From an uncultured Oscillospiraceae bacterium (GTDB lineage: Bacteria > Bacillota > Clostridia > Oscillospirales > Acutalibacteraceae): a stretch of DNA of 64,000 bases. This document shows, one piece after another, positions 45,001 through 52,425 of this stretch (position 1 is the stretch's first letter; each line of letters begins with the position of its first letter). The position numbers and the translations under genes were made by a program. Location of the stretch: assembly GCA_900540535.1 (NCBI GenBank), contig UQGM01000006.1, forward strand, positions 1 through 64,000, given 5' to 3'. Under the pieces are notes generated by a model, which did not search any database, was not told the origin of the DNA, and was given only the letters and a program-made list of their open reading frames with translations.

Positions 45001-46282
45001 AACTCTCAGGCAGATATACCGCTGCTGTGCCGTTCAGTTTCAGGAAGGGGACGTGCTGCACTGGTGGCATAGATTACCCCAAAATTCAGAAGGCACAAGA
45101 GGAGTACGTACAAGGTGCTCCGATGATTTGCTTTGGCTTCCCTATGCTGCGGCAAAATACTTTGAGGCAACGGGAGACACTTCCTTTTTAGAAAAGCAGA
45201 TTGCCTTTCTCCACAGTGAAGAGCTGAAAGAGGGAGAAAACGAAAGGTATATAAGAGCCGAAATTTCCGATGAAAAGGGTACTGTTTACGGTCACTGCCT
45301 CAGAGCCATTGAAAGGGCTTTAAAGCTCGGATCTCATAATCTTATTTTAATAGGAAACGGAGACTGGAACGACGGATATAATCGTGTGGGCACAGGCGGC
45401 AAGGGAGAAAGTGTTTGGCTTTCCATGTTTGCGGCAATGGTAATGGAAAAGTTTATACCCGTTGCCTTTGAACTGGGTGATGAAAAGGTGTGCAGAATTC
45501 TTTCGGAGGAAGCGGAAAAGCTCAAAAAAGCTGTGGATGAGCACTGCTGGAACGGAAAATGGTATCTTCGTGCCTTTTATGATGATGGAGAACCAATGGG
45601 TACAGGTTCAGGGGAATGTATGATAGATTCTCTTCCCCAGTCCTTTGCGGTATTTTCGGATATGCCAAATGAAGAGCGGGTAAAGTCCGCTGTTAAAAAT
45701 GCCACAGAAATTCTCGTTGACAGCGAAAACGAAATAATAAAGCTTTTTGAAAATCCCTTTACAGGCAGCGGACAGCAGCTGGGATATGTAGCGGCTTATC
45801 CCGAGGGCATAAGAGAAAACGGCGGACAGTATACCCACGGTGCAGTCTGGCTTTGTATGGCGCTTTTAAGACTTGGTGATATAAGAGGAGCCTACCGTCT
45901 TTTTGAAATGATAAATCCTGCCTCACGATGCCGCAGAAGCGAAATTGCCGAAGCTTACCGTCTTGAGCCGTATTTCCTTGCAGGAGATATTTCGTCGAAT
46001 CCGGCTGCAAAGGGCAGAGGCGGATGGAGTCTTTATACAGGTTCCGCAGGATGGCTTTATACTGCTGCACTGGAGTTTTTGGGAATAAAACGAGTAAAGA
46101 ATAAAATCATCGTAAAACCGAATCCCTTTGGAAACGGTGATGGATATAAAATAAGAATGGTCTGTGAAACCACTCAGATTGAAATTGAAGCCGTAAAAGA
46201 AGCGGGAAATCCCTGTGAAGCGGTAATTCCCCTTGACGGAAAACGCCATGAAATAAAGCTTTCAATAGGCGGAGGAGTTTAA
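39023..46282 (+). CDS. Cyclic beta-1,2-glucan synthase-like protein (GT84 + GH94)
   Basis: A single 2,419-residue frame. Layout: helical N-terminal domain (1-220); two membrane helices (about 228-270); GT84 glycosyltransferase with LDADTKMPMN (D432/D434), SHDILEGGFLRAAL and SRSHRWIRGDWQN (R578, W579); membrane helices at about 610-670 and 745-775; a central domain (about 790-1200) corresponding to the transglycosylation/cyclising part of known synthases; then beta-sandwich and (alpha/alpha)6-barrel repeats of the GH94 type ending with GAWGFRDQLQD, WHRLPQNSEGTRGVRT and NGDWNDGYN (D2114, D2117). Family members build beta-1,2-glucan from UDP-glucose at the membrane and close it into rings. It starts after GGGAGCGGG and is not in an operon with export genes. 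Confidence 0.88.
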   Translation: MSEKLSLLKPRKIEKRVKKALKEIRKNCIENIKNKNYGLLTDNYYILATLGRECIKNLKNAPKLPSKNDVPVIYTVIKESAEKYGCLTEEIFISVLSDKGFSSDECALIRLMAECAYVNLFLDCQDLQKASDYINGIRNLEEIDFENIMCKVCETEKILLRDPAGVYPQCTGDTKTLYRKWIGEQSKELRVSETEFAVKALSEAKKHSDHIGRYIKPDNDDMGSLWGTAAIVFPPVFALLLCVLAGFFSKSILISLCLYFPLWEIVKNTVWNICGRFSRKRTLPALEMEAVPEDGKTVAAVSVLLPSDEKGRRELYKNLREMKISNGKGDICFCVLGDYRSSDHEEMPEDAAILKGCKKVIEALNKKYGGGFFLAVRRREYSVSEDCFCGKERKRGAVEALIKAMRGERNDELELFGDIKNLQNTKYLMMLDADTKMPMNTVSRLVGAAMHPLNKCEISGGKVENGYGIFVPSAAAELSSAEKSRFSLVMAGAAGVSSYDAGTWEFYMNMFGEGIFSGKGLIAVDAFYTLMPNAFPKEQVLSHDILEGGFLRAALVPGAWVTDSFPATVQSYLSRSHRWIRGDWQNIIWIFKNTFLKGERYKNPLNALSKYKLFDNLRRSLIPVFAAVLIFAAGFFSPLVGVLLLAAAFLSVCSGEIFSAIQAVWKKGFSVFTHKRCSVGSSEIRMGLMRALVYCILVPQNAFVAADGAIKALWRTFVSRRHLLQWVTAADSEKSGVKNIKRYLPSLVFAVILLFTPGVVGKIAGLFFFFAPVIYEPISERKVKTSKKELTPREREKIISYCAAMWKYYEKYAGESEHFLPPDNVQQSPVFAVARRTSPTNIGMMMLSILAAKDMGFIDSEGLYKRLKNVLDSVEKLPKYRGNLFNWYSTQTLEPIEPVYVSSVDSGNFLCCITALKSGLLKLKGEFQPLGEIAERFQKIIDETDLSFLYNEKKNLFHIGFSIEDNALTPSCYDLLMSEARMTSYFAVATGQAPEKHWGALNRTALRCGRYSGPVSWTGTMFEYYMPHILLPVYRNSLIEEALGFCLKMQKKQAEKTGVPFGMSESGYYAFDSGLNYQYKAHGAENLALKRSADKETVISPYSTFLVLPFDTQGAMENLRKLEELGLCGSCGFYEAVDFTPSRTDSRGMAVVRSFMAHHVGMSILSCANALFDGIMQKRFMEDEKMASAKSLLEEKISDASTVFEDVQKDNPPVKPDTVHEATGFFSQPNPDSPDVSLYTNGDWTSVVTSCGNGFSIYTGADITMRSEDLRNSPSGVFAFFCQGDSAQSFTYAPGYENPEKFSGEFSSTYAKFIRTEDETELTKEVFVHKSVPGEIRSYTVKNSGKHRLKGEIVIYFEPVLAPFGEVRSHPAFAKLFTTAHYREDSGMLVFRKRSRESGRPLFLAAGLLGQEKFTFETSREKVLKRPLGNKSLPPDPEKFTSSCAVGDVCCAISVPVEVPSHGKVTVKAAMCAAEEEQEAKKFFTALRKENASHEKGAASPFVSGSIEGVLALQALPHLFWNTGYSKEYEQAAQENTLKRSEMWQTGISGDYPIIYIELFGSDEDRLLPYLKICKSLYTCSLFVEIAAVCIGRKGETLKYTEKFIRDAGFENILSCRGGVRLIDGEKTPAEVLNLLKGAAKFIVPKRSAERIGRPQKPFASSLLPPLEPVSFEDEKELEVKNGYFSENSFTVTGKPVVPWSLCLANPSFGTLVTNTSLGFTWAVNAGENKLTSWCNNPLGDFGGEKLFLKADGKMYDIIRESSVRYTPKKAVYMSKYKNVRFAVEVSVAPRGFAKYVKVFCENTGSDEFSGEIYYYIEPSMGRTDDFKSAVKFEEGKDGLFFRNPLNECIRTTAYLTAGEDSITLAGNRNELFDLSLTDVQKVSTDPCGAVGKKLILPPGREDKVKFILSCGAEEESAEKITTVDILGGSGEGFISVGTGDKAFDVMVNTWLPMQISNCRLMGRTGFYQCSGAWGFRDQLQDSLSLLLTKPQITLRQIYRCCAVQFQEGDVLHWWHRLPQNSEGTRGVRTRCSDDLLWLPYAAAKYFEATGDTSFLEKQIAFLHSEELKEGENERYIRAEISDEKGTVYGHCLRAIERALKLGSHNLILIGNGDWNDGYNRVGTGGKGESVWLSMFAAMVMEKFIPVAFELGDEKVCRILSEEAEKLKKAVDEHCWNGKWYLRAFYDDGEPMGTGSGECMIDSLPQSFAVFSDMPNEERVKSAVKNATEILVDSENEIIKLFENPFTGSGQQLGYVAAYPEGIRENGGQYTHGAVWLCMALLRLGDIRGAYRLFEMINPASRCRRSEIAEAYRLEPYFLAGDISSNPAAKGRGGWSLYTGSAGWLYTAALEFLGIKRVKNKIIVKPNPFGNGDGYKIRMVCETTQIEIEAVKEAGNPCEAVIPLDGKRHEIKLSIGGGV

Positions 46283-46326
46283 TGGTAATTAAATATAGTG
46301 ATATTAAACGAAAAATTAAAGGGGTT

Positions 46327-46354
46327 TTTAACAGGGTCTACAATACTTTATAAT
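46327..46354 (+). promoter_or_regulatory. Possible promoter of the M16 peptidase operon
   Basis: TTTAAC (46327-46332), 16-base spacer, TATAAT (46349-46354), giving a leader of about 155 bases before the first start codon. Confidence 0.5.
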
Positions 46355-46397
46355 AGTGTAGAAAAAGCTTAGTTTAAGTGATAAAATAATATAATAA

Positions 46398-46504
46398 ATT
46401 TCTGCGTCCGTTTTTGGGCCTGACAGAAAAAGTGCGAATTTTACCGAAAGGAACGATACTGCACAGTGGCTTTTGACACTGGTTTTTTGTGCATTAAAGT
46501 ATCG
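46398..46504 (+). other. Structured 5' leader of the M16 operon
   Basis: TTTCTG / CAGAAA bracket a first stem-loop (about 46398-46434). A second, longer element is closed by CGATACT (46454-46460) and AGTATCG (46498-46504), with inner pairs GCAC / GTGC and CAGTG / CACTG. The closing strand abuts the ribosome-binding region of the gene at 46518. I cannot match it to a known riboswitch. Confidence 0.5.
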
Positions 46505-46517
46505 CAGGGTAATGATA

Positions 46518-47798
46518 ATGGAAAATATAATAAGTATGCGTCAGGTAGCGCCCGGAGTAAGGCTCTGTGCCGCACCTACTCAGAGATTTAAAACAGCCAA
46601 AATATCCGTGAATATGGCTCTTCCCCTTAAAAAGGAAACAGCCAGCGTATATGCAGTGCTTGTCTATTTCCTTCACCGTTCATGCAGGAAATATCCCGAT
46701 ATGACAAAGCTCAGCAGCCGTCTTGCCTATCTTTACGGAGCTACTATTTCCGCAAGTGTTACAAAGATAGGTGAAGCACAGGTTTTAAGACTGAGCCTTA
46801 CAGCTATTGACGACCGCTTTTCACTTACTGATGAAAGCATTACAGAAAACTGCATGGACTTGCTTCTTGATATGATTTTCGAGCCCAATATTGTTGACGG
46901 CTCTTTCCTTCCCCATGATGTAGGACAGGAAAAGCGTCTTATGCTCGAAAAGATTGAAAGCGAGCTTAACGATAAACGCAGCTATGCAAAGCAGCGCTGT
47001 GAAGAGATTATGTGCGAAAATGAAGCTTACGGTATTAACCGCCTTGGAACTGCTGAGGATGTAGCTTCAATAACTCCCGATTCTCTTTATGAAGCATGGC
47101 AGAATCTTCTCAAAAAAGCCGTTGTACAGATTAACGTTGTAGGTACAGCAGATGCAGATAAAATTTCCGCCGGAATAAGCCGCCGTCTTGAGGGCGTGGA
47201 CCGTTCTGAAGCAGTGCTTCCTCCAACGGAAATTGTCAGAAGTGCAGAAAAGGTTTGTGAGGTTACAGAGCAGATGCCCATAAATCAGGGCAAGCTTGTA
47301 ATGGGCATGAGAGTAGACTATGACCCTCAAAAGCGTGCAGCATTTTCTATTATGTGCGATGTTTTCGGCGGCGGACCTTATTCGAGACTGTTTACCAATG
47401 TCCGTGAAAAGATGAGTCTTTGCTATTACTGCTCTGCAAGACTCAACAGCGATAAGGGCATTATCCTTATACAGAGCGGTATTGAAACCGAAAATAAAGA
47501 AAAAGCTCTTTCTGCCATAAAGGAGCAGTTTGAGATTGTAAAGAATAATCAGTTTGAAGATGACGAGCTGGAAGCTTCCAAAAAGGCGTGCGCCGATGCC
47601 CTTGACGGTTTCGGCGATACTCCTGAGGACTACGATTACTGGTGCATGAACCAGATGCTCAGAGAAAAAATTCTCACTCCCGGTGATCTTGCCGCTCAGA
47701 TAAGGGAAGTTACCCGTGAGGATGTAGTAAACTGTGCAAACAAAGTCACCCTTGACACAGTGTATATGCTTGAAGGAACCGGGGAGGCGGAAGAATGA
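46518..47798 (+). CDS. yfmF: M16-family peptidase homologue, inactive type (YfmF-like)
   Basis: A 426-residue M16 metallopeptidase-fold protein. The site where active members carry HxxEH reads YFLHRSCRKYPDMTKLSSRLAYLYGA, so the zinc ligands are absent and the protein is probably the non-catalytic half of a heterodimer, as in YfmF/YfmH of Bacillus. The C-terminal half keeps the M16 pattern GGGPYSRLFTNVREKMSLCYYCSA. The start is taken at ATG 46518; the frame extends to 46473, through a structured leader. ATGA overlap with the next gene couples their translation. Confidence 0.88.
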   Translation: MENIISMRQVAPGVRLCAAPTQRFKTAKISVNMALPLKKETASVYAVLVYFLHRSCRKYPDMTKLSSRLAYLYGATISASVTKIGEAQVLRLSLTAIDDRFSLTDESITENCMDLLLDMIFEPNIVDGSFLPHDVGQEKRLMLEKIESELNDKRSYAKQRCEEIMCENEAYGINRLGTAEDVASITPDSLYEAWQNLLKKAVVQINVVGTADADKISAGISRRLEGVDRSEAVLPPTEIVRSAEKVCEVTEQMPINQGKLVMGMRVDYDPQKRAAFSIMCDVFGGGPYSRLFTNVREKMSLCYYCSARLNSDKGIILIQSGIETENKEKALSAIKEQFEIVKNNQFEDDELEASKKACADALDGFGDTPEDYDYWCMNQMLREKILTPGDLAAQIREVTREDVVNCANKVTLDTVYMLEGTGEAEE

Positions 47799-49072
47799 AT
47801 ATTGAGAAAATAACATCGGAAAAACTGGGTGAAACCTATTATTCAATAAAGCACCCCACAGGACTTCAGATTTATGTAATGCCAAAGGAGAACTATTCTT
47901 CGGCATACGCTGTTTTCGGAACACGTTACGGTTCTACGGATATAGGTTTTAAGAGAAGCGACGAAAAGGATTTCGTAGAGATTCCCGAGGGAACCGCTCA
48001 CTTTTTGGAGCATAAGCTCTTTGAAAGCGAGGAGCTTGACGCTTTTGCAAGATACGCAAAGACGGGAGCCAGCGCAAATGCATATACCTCCTTTGACCAG
48101 ACCTGCTATCTTTTCTCCTGTTCAGGAGATTTTGACGCATCCCTTGAAATTCTTCTGGACTTTGTGCAGTCCCCTTATTTTACAAAGGAAACTGTGGATA
48201 AAGAGCAGGGCATAATCGGTCAGGAAATAAGAATGTATCAGGACGAGCCAGGCTGGCAGGTTGAGTTTAACTGCCTTAGAGCGATGTATAAAAATCATCC
48301 TGTAAGAATCGACATTGCGGGAACTCAGGAGTCAATTGCTCAGATTGATGCAGATATGCTCTACCGCTGCTATAATACCTTTTATAATCTTAAAAACATG
48401 GTTCTTGCAGTGGTGGGAAATATTACCCCTGAACAGGTTCTTAAAACTGCCGATAAGATGCTCAAAAAGAGTGAGGATGTAACAGTTGAAAAAATGCCTC
48501 ACGATGAGCCCTATGAGGTAGCATCTGATTATATTGAGCAGAAGCTTGCTGTTTCCGTTCCGCTGTTTATGCTTGGCAGCAAGGAAAATTATCCCGAAAT
48601 GCAGCGTCCTCTTGACCACAGACTTAAAATGTCGGTGCTCCTTCAAATAATCGCAGGCAAAACTTCACCTTTATATAAGCGTCTTTTTGATAAAGGACTT
48701 ATTAACTCCTCTTTCGGAACTGAATATTTTGCAGGTTACGGATATTCAGCAAGCCTTTTCTCAGGAGAGTCGGCAAATCCCAAAGAGGTAGCTGAGGAAA
48801 TCAAAGCTGAAATTGCCGCTTTCAAGGAAACCGGAATCAGCGATGAGGATTTTGAAACTGTAAGACGCAAAATGTACGGCAGAGAGATAATGGGCTTTAA
48901 CGATATTGATGAGCTTGCAAACTCCTTTGTGGCATCACATTTTCTCGGCAGCTCTATTTTTGACACTGTGCGTATACTTCGTGATATGAAAAAAGAGGAT
49001 GTGGAAAAAGTCCTTTCAGAGAGCTTTGATCCGTCCCTTTACTCCCTTTCGGTCATTCTTCCCAATAATTGA
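47795..49072 (+). CDS. yfmH: M16-family zinc peptidase, active type (YfmH-like)
   Basis: A 425-residue M16 peptidase with an intact inverted zinc motif H69-F-L-E72-H73 in GTAHFLEHKLFE and the downstream glutamate region (KEQGIIGQEIRMYQDEPGW). Together with the preceding inactive homologue it would form the closed clamshell of M16 enzymes that degrade peptides. Overlap of 4 bases with yfmF and 37-base spacing to lgt suggest an operon continuing into lgt-folD. Confidence 0.92.
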   Translation: MNIEKITSEKLGETYYSIKHPTGLQIYVMPKENYSSAYAVFGTRYGSTDIGFKRSDEKDFVEIPEGTAHFLEHKLFESEELDAFARYAKTGASANAYTSFDQTCYLFSCSGDFDASLEILLDFVQSPYFTKETVDKEQGIIGQEIRMYQDEPGWQVEFNCLRAMYKNHPVRIDIAGTQESIAQIDADMLYRCYNTFYNLKNMVLAVVGNITPEQVLKTADKMLKKSEDVTVEKMPHDEPYEVASDYIEQKLAVSVPLFMLGSKENYPEMQRPLDHRLKMSVLLQIIAGKTSPLYKRLFDKGLINSSFGTEYFAGYGYSASLFSGESANPKEVAEEIKAEIAAFKETGISDEDFETVRRKMYGREIMGFNDIDELANSFVASHFLGSSIFDTVRILRDMKKEDVEKVLSESFDPSLYSLSVILPNN

Positions 49073-49109
49073 CCGGGGGTACATAAATTAAAAAGCAGGG
49101 AGATAATTT

Positions 49110-50156
49110 ATGAGTGATTTTACAACGGTGTACTTTCCGGGCCTCGGCTGGAGCTTTGATATTCCGTCAGTTGCGGCGGAGTTTACGCTTCCCTTTGTAG
49201 GCACTGAGGTATCAATAAAATTTTACGGCGTAATAATCGCCTTCGGTTTTGCCCTTGCGGTGCTTTTCGGCGGACGCATGGCATTCAAATGGAAGATGAG
49301 CATCGATAAAATGCTGGATGTGCTTATTTTCGGAACCTTCGGCGGAATAATCGGCGCAAGACTTTATTACGTCATTTTCGAGTGGGACTATTATGCTGCA
49401 CATCCCTCGGAGATATTTAAAATCTGGCACGGCGGACTTGCAATTTACGGCGGACTTATAGGAGCCATAATTGTAGCCTTTGTGGTTTGCAGATTTAATA
49501 AGCTTAATTTCCTCAATCTTGCAGATATGGCTGCAATGAGTTTTCTCATTGGACAGGGTATAGGACGCTGGGGCAACTTTATGAACCAGGAAGCTTTTGG
49601 TACAAATACCACTCTTCCCTGGGGAATGACCAGTGAAAAGGTTGTTGCTTATATAAACAGTCATCAGGCACAGTTTGCAGCAAACGGCATTACAATGGAT
49701 CCCGATTTACCTGTGCATCCGACTTTCCTTTATGAATCAATTTGGTGTATCCTCGGTTTCTTTGTGCTCTACTACATATGTGAGCACCACCGCAAATTCA
49801 GTGGTCAGATTATGCTCGCATACGGAGTATGGTACGGACTTGAAAGAATGGTAGTTGAGGGCATGAGAACCGACAGCCTTTATATTGCCGGAACTACCCT
49901 TAGAGTTTCACAGGTACTTTCAGGCGTTCTTGCTTTGGTTTGCGCAATAGCTCTTATAGTGCTTCTCAGAAAATATAAGAAGAGTCCGAAACCTATTGAG
50001 GGGGTTGATTACTACTTTGATAAAGACGGCAAAAGGGTGGAAATGGTTAAAAAGGGAGAAACCGCTCCCTATACACCCAATGCCGGCGTAGCGGTTTTGA
50101 ATGATAAACCCGTAACCAAGGAGAAGGAGGAGAAAGACAATGGCACAGATAATTGA
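49110..50156 (+). CDS. lgt: Prolipoprotein diacylglyceryl transferase
   Basis: A 348-residue membrane enzyme that attaches diacylglycerol to the lipobox cysteine of prelipoproteins. Seven hydrophobic segments and the Lgt signature IGRWGNFMNQEAFG are present, along with IWHGGLAIYGGLIGA and HPTFLYESIW. The last about 55 residues form a charged cytosolic tail (YYFDKDGKRVEMVKKGE...), longer than in Escherichia coli Lgt. The 3' end overlaps folD by 17 bases. Essential for lipoprotein maturation in the cytoplasmic membrane. Confidence 0.95.
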   Translation: MSDFTTVYFPGLGWSFDIPSVAAEFTLPFVGTEVSIKFYGVIIAFGFALAVLFGGRMAFKWKMSIDKMLDVLIFGTFGGIIGARLYYVIFEWDYYAAHPSEIFKIWHGGLAIYGGLIGAIIVAFVVCRFNKLNFLNLADMAAMSFLIGQGIGRWGNFMNQEAFGTNTTLPWGMTSEKVVAYINSHQAQFAANGITMDPDLPVHPTFLYESIWCILGFFVLYYICEHHRKFSGQIMLAYGVWYGLERMVVEGMRTDSLYIAGTTLRVSQVLSGVLALVCAIALIVLLRKYKKSPKPIEGVDYYFDKDGKRVEMVKKGETAPYTPNAGVAVLNDKPVTKEKEEKDNGTDN

Positions 50157-51000
50157 CGGAAAAAAAGTTTCCGCTGAGGTAAAGGCGAGAGTTGCCGCAG
50201 AAGTTGCCGCTCTTAAAGAAAAGGGAGTTACTCCCGGACTGGCAGTTATAATTGTCGGCGACGATTCAGCTTCACAGGTTTATGTAAGAAATAAGGAAAA
50301 AGCCTGTGCCGAAACGGGAATGTATTCTGAAAAATATGCTCTTCCCGCTGAGACAACACAGGAAGAACTTTTAAACCTTGTAAAAGAGCTTAACGGCAAA
50401 AAGGAGATAAGCGGAATACTCTGTCAGCTTCCTCTGCCGTCACATCTTAACTCCGATATCGTCATAAATACAATTGCCCCCATAAAGGATGTTGACGCTT
50501 TCCATCCGGTAAATGTGGGAAAGATTATGATAGGCGATTACGCTTTTCTTCCCTGCACACCGGCAGGTGTTATGGAGCTTATTAAGTCAGCAGGAGTTGA
50601 TCCGGAGGGCAAAAACTGTGTTGTAGTAGGCAGAAGCAATATTGTAGGTAAGCCCATGGCTATGCTTCTTCTCCATAAAAACGCCACTGTTACAATCTGC
50701 CATTCAAAAACCGTAAACCTTGCCGAAATCACAAAGCAGGCTGATATTCTTGTAGCTGCTGTGGGACGTGCAAAGTTTATTACAGGTGATATGATAAAGC
50801 CCGGCGCAGTTGTAATAGATGTAGGAATGAACCGTGACGAAAACGGCAAGCTCTGCGGAGACGTTGATTTTGAATCCGCTGAAAAAACAGCAGGAGCAAT
50901 TACTCCTGTTCCCGGCGGAGTAGGTCCAATGACAATAGCTATGCTTATGGAAAATACTCTTACAGCCGCTAAAATCCAGAATGCAGATAAACTCAAATAA
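50140..51000 (+). CDS. folD: Methylenetetrahydrofolate dehydrogenase/cyclohydrolase
   Basis: A 286-residue bifunctional enzyme interconverting methylene-, methenyl- and formyl-tetrahydrofolate. Signature stretches are visible: YVRNKEKACAETGM, GILCQLPLPSHLN, the Rossmann part VVGRSNIVGKPMAMLLLHKNATVTICHSKT and the C-terminal TPVPGGVGPMTIAMLMENT. Length is standard. The start lies inside the lgt tail after AAGGAGGAG. It supplies one-carbon units and links to formate produced by PflB. Confidence 0.96.
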   Translation: MAQIIDGKKVSAEVKARVAAEVAALKEKGVTPGLAVIIVGDDSASQVYVRNKEKACAETGMYSEKYALPAETTQEELLNLVKELNGKKEISGILCQLPLPSHLNSDIVINTIAPIKDVDAFHPVNVGKIMIGDYAFLPCTPAGVMELIKSAGVDPEGKNCVVVGRSNIVGKPMAMLLLHKNATVTICHSKTVNLAEITKQADILVAAVGRAKFITGDMIKPGAVVIDVGMNRDENGKLCGDVDFESAEKTAGAITPVPGGVGPMTIAMLMENTLTAAKIQNADKLK

Positions 51001-51022
51001 TACATAAATTAAGGAGTCAAAA

Positions 51023-51277
51023 ATGAACACAGATAAAAAGCTTTACAGATCCCGTGATGCAAAAATGCTTGCAGGCGTCTGCGGAGGACTTGGCAAGTTT
51101 CTTGGCGTTGACCCCACTATTATAAGAATACTCTATATTGTTCTTTCTCTTTTCACCACTGCTTTTCCCGGAATTATCCTCTATGTAATCCTTATGCTTG
51201 TAATTCCCGAAGAGCCTCTGGTAGATAATTCAGGATATCATCCCGGCGCCGATAATAACAATCAATTTAACGGTTGA
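51023..51277 (+). CDS. PspC-domain membrane protein
   Basis: An 84-residue PspC-family protein: KKLYRSRDAKMLAGVCGGLGKFLGVDPTIIRILYIVLSLF followed by a second hydrophobic helix (FPGIILYVILMLVIPEEP). In other bacteria PspC proteins sense membrane stress; short stand-alone forms are common in Firmicutes and of unclear role. It is 22 bases behind folD with a good AAGGAG site. Its stop codon overlaps the rplU promoter. Confidence 0.9.
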   Translation: MNTDKKLYRSRDAKMLAGVCGGLGKFLGVDPTIIRILYIVLSLFTTAFPGIILYVILMLVIPEEPLVDNSGYHPGADNNNQFNG

Positions 51278-51302
51278 CATAAGCTCAATACAATGGTATA
51301 AT
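51274..51302 (+). promoter_or_regulatory. Promoter of the rplU operon
   Basis: Full-consensus TTGACA (51274-51279), 17-base spacer, TATAAT (51297-51302). It overlaps the stop codon of the PspC gene. Confidence 0.92.
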
Positions 51303-51309
51303 CAGCTTT

Positions 51310-51385
51310 GCCGCATATCCCGGGCTGTGTTTTTATGCACAAAAAGCGGTTTTCCCGCCCGGAGGTAGCGAGTCTATAATAAGGC
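51310..51385 (+). ncRNA. L21 leader (ribosomal protein autoregulatory RNA)
   Basis: The untranslated region before rplU contains a GC-rich structure (CCCGGGC ... GCCCGGAGG, with an inner TGTGTTTTTATGCACA hairpin) at the place and with the general shape of the L21 leader known from Firmicutes, which binds L21 to regulate the operon. Assignment is by position and appearance, without a covariance search. Confidence 0.65.
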
Positions 51386-51396
51386 AGGTTAGTCAA

Positions 51397-51708
51397 ATGT
51401 ACGCAATTATCGAAACCGGCGGCAAGCAGTACAAGGTTGAAGCTGGCAACACAGTTTTCATCGAGAAGCTTGACGTTGAAGCAGGCTCCGAGATCACCTT
51501 TGACAAGGTTATCGCAGTGGGCGCCGAGGACGGCATCAAGGTTGGCGCACCCTATGTTGAGGGCGCAACTGTTACCGCTAAGGCAGTGAAGAACGGTAAG
51601 GGTAAGAAGATTACTGTTTTCACTTACAAGTCAAAGAAGAACGAAAAGCGCAAGATGGGTCACAGACAGCCCTACACTAAGGTTGAAATTTCAGCCATTA
51701 ATGCGTAA
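51397..51708 (+). CDS. rplU: Ribosomal protein L21
   Basis: A 103-residue large-subunit protein, complete: MYAIIETGGKQYKVEAGNTV at the start and the C-terminal basic KNEKRKMGHRQPYTKVEI typical of L21. First gene of rplU-prp-rpmA, the standard Firmicutes order. Stop is 3 bases from prp. Strong codon bias. Confidence 0.98.
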   Translation: MYAIIETGGKQYKVEAGNTVFIEKLDVEAGSEITFDKVIAVGAEDGIKVGAPYVEGATVTAKAVKNGKGKKITVFTYKSKKNEKRKMGHRQPYTKVEISAINA

Positions 51709-51711
51709 CCT

Positions 51712-52044
51712 ATGATAATCGTCGAGTTTTTTAAAGGTTCCGATAAGGTTACGGCAGGTTTTTGTGTTAAAGGTCATTCGGGAATGAGTGAGGCAGGCAC
51801 TGATATAGTCTGTGCAGCTGTTTCTTCCGCAGTGTATCTTACAGCTAATACAATAACCGATGTCTTAAATCTCGACCCGATTGTCGAAGTGAAAGATGGC
51901 TTTTTAAGACTGGTTTTCAAAACGAAAGCAGAGGCTTTAAAAGCTAAAACCTTAACCGACGGATTGGAACTTCATTTAAAAGGTCTCGAAGAAGATTATC
52001 CGAAAAATGTCAAAGTCAAATACGGAGGTGTACAAAATGCTTAA
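51712..52044 (+). CDS. prp: Ribosomal-processing cysteine protease Prp
   Basis: A 110-residue protein (formerly DUF464/YsxB) with the catalytic His and Cys: H22 in KGHSGMSEAGTDIVCAAVS and C34 in the same motif. Prp removes the N-terminal extension of L27 in Firmicutes before L27 enters the ribosome. Its gene lies between rplU and rpmA and overlaps rpmA by 8 bases; the L27 encoded next has the matching cleavage motif. Confidence 0.95.
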   Translation: MIIVEFFKGSDKVTAGFCVKGHSGMSEAGTDIVCAAVSSAVYLTANTITDVLNLDPIVEVKDGFLRLVFKTKAEALKAKTLTDGLELHLKGLEEDYPKNVKVKYGGVQNA

Positions 52045-52321
52045 AATAAACATTCAGCTTTTTGCTCATAAAAAGGGAATGGGTTCAACCCGTAACGGCC
52101 GTGATTCAGAGTCTAAGCGCCTTGGCGTTAAGCGTGCTGACGGTCAGTTTGTTCTTGCTGGTAACATCCTTGTAAAGCAGCGTGGAACACACATCCATCC
52201 CGGTAACAACGTGGGCAGAGGTTCAGACGATTCTCTTTTCGCACTTATCGACGGAAAGGTAAAGTTTGAGCGTATGGGCAAAGACCGTAAAAAGGTCAGC
52301 GTTTATGCTGTTGAGCAGTAA
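52037..52321 (+). CDS. rpmA: Ribosomal protein L27, with Prp-cleaved leader
   Basis: A 94-residue precursor: MLKINIQLFAHKKGMGSTRNG. The leader INIQLFA before HKKG matches the Firmicutes motif at which Prp cuts (after the Phe-Ala), exposing the mature HKKG terminus that reaches the peptidyl-transferase centre. The start at 52037 follows GGAGGTG; the frame is open 10 codons upstream but those lie inside prp. A terminator follows at 52359. Confidence 0.97.
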   Translation: MLKINIQLFAHKKGMGSTRNGRDSESKRLGVKRADGQFVLAGNILVKQRGTHIHPGNNVGRGSDDSLFALIDGKVKFERMGKDRKKVSVYAVEQ

Positions 52322-52358
52322 TTTCTGCTTTTAAGCTAATTTAAATACGTATTATTAA

Positions 52359-52389
52359 AGACCGGCTTTTTAGCCGGTCTTTTTTCTGT
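52359..52389. terminator. Terminator of the rplU operon
   Basis: AAGACCGGCT / AGCCGGTCTT stem with TTTT loop and T-tract; can also serve the convergent lipid kinase gene. Confidence 0.9.
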
Positions 52390-52425
52390 GCTTTTTCAGT
52401 TTAAAGAAATAGACTGATTTTGATT

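Noticed and set aside
43000..45900. Numerous antisense and off-frame open frames inside the glucan synthase gene
   Set aside because: They are shadows of the long coding frame, without ribosome sites or recognisable products.
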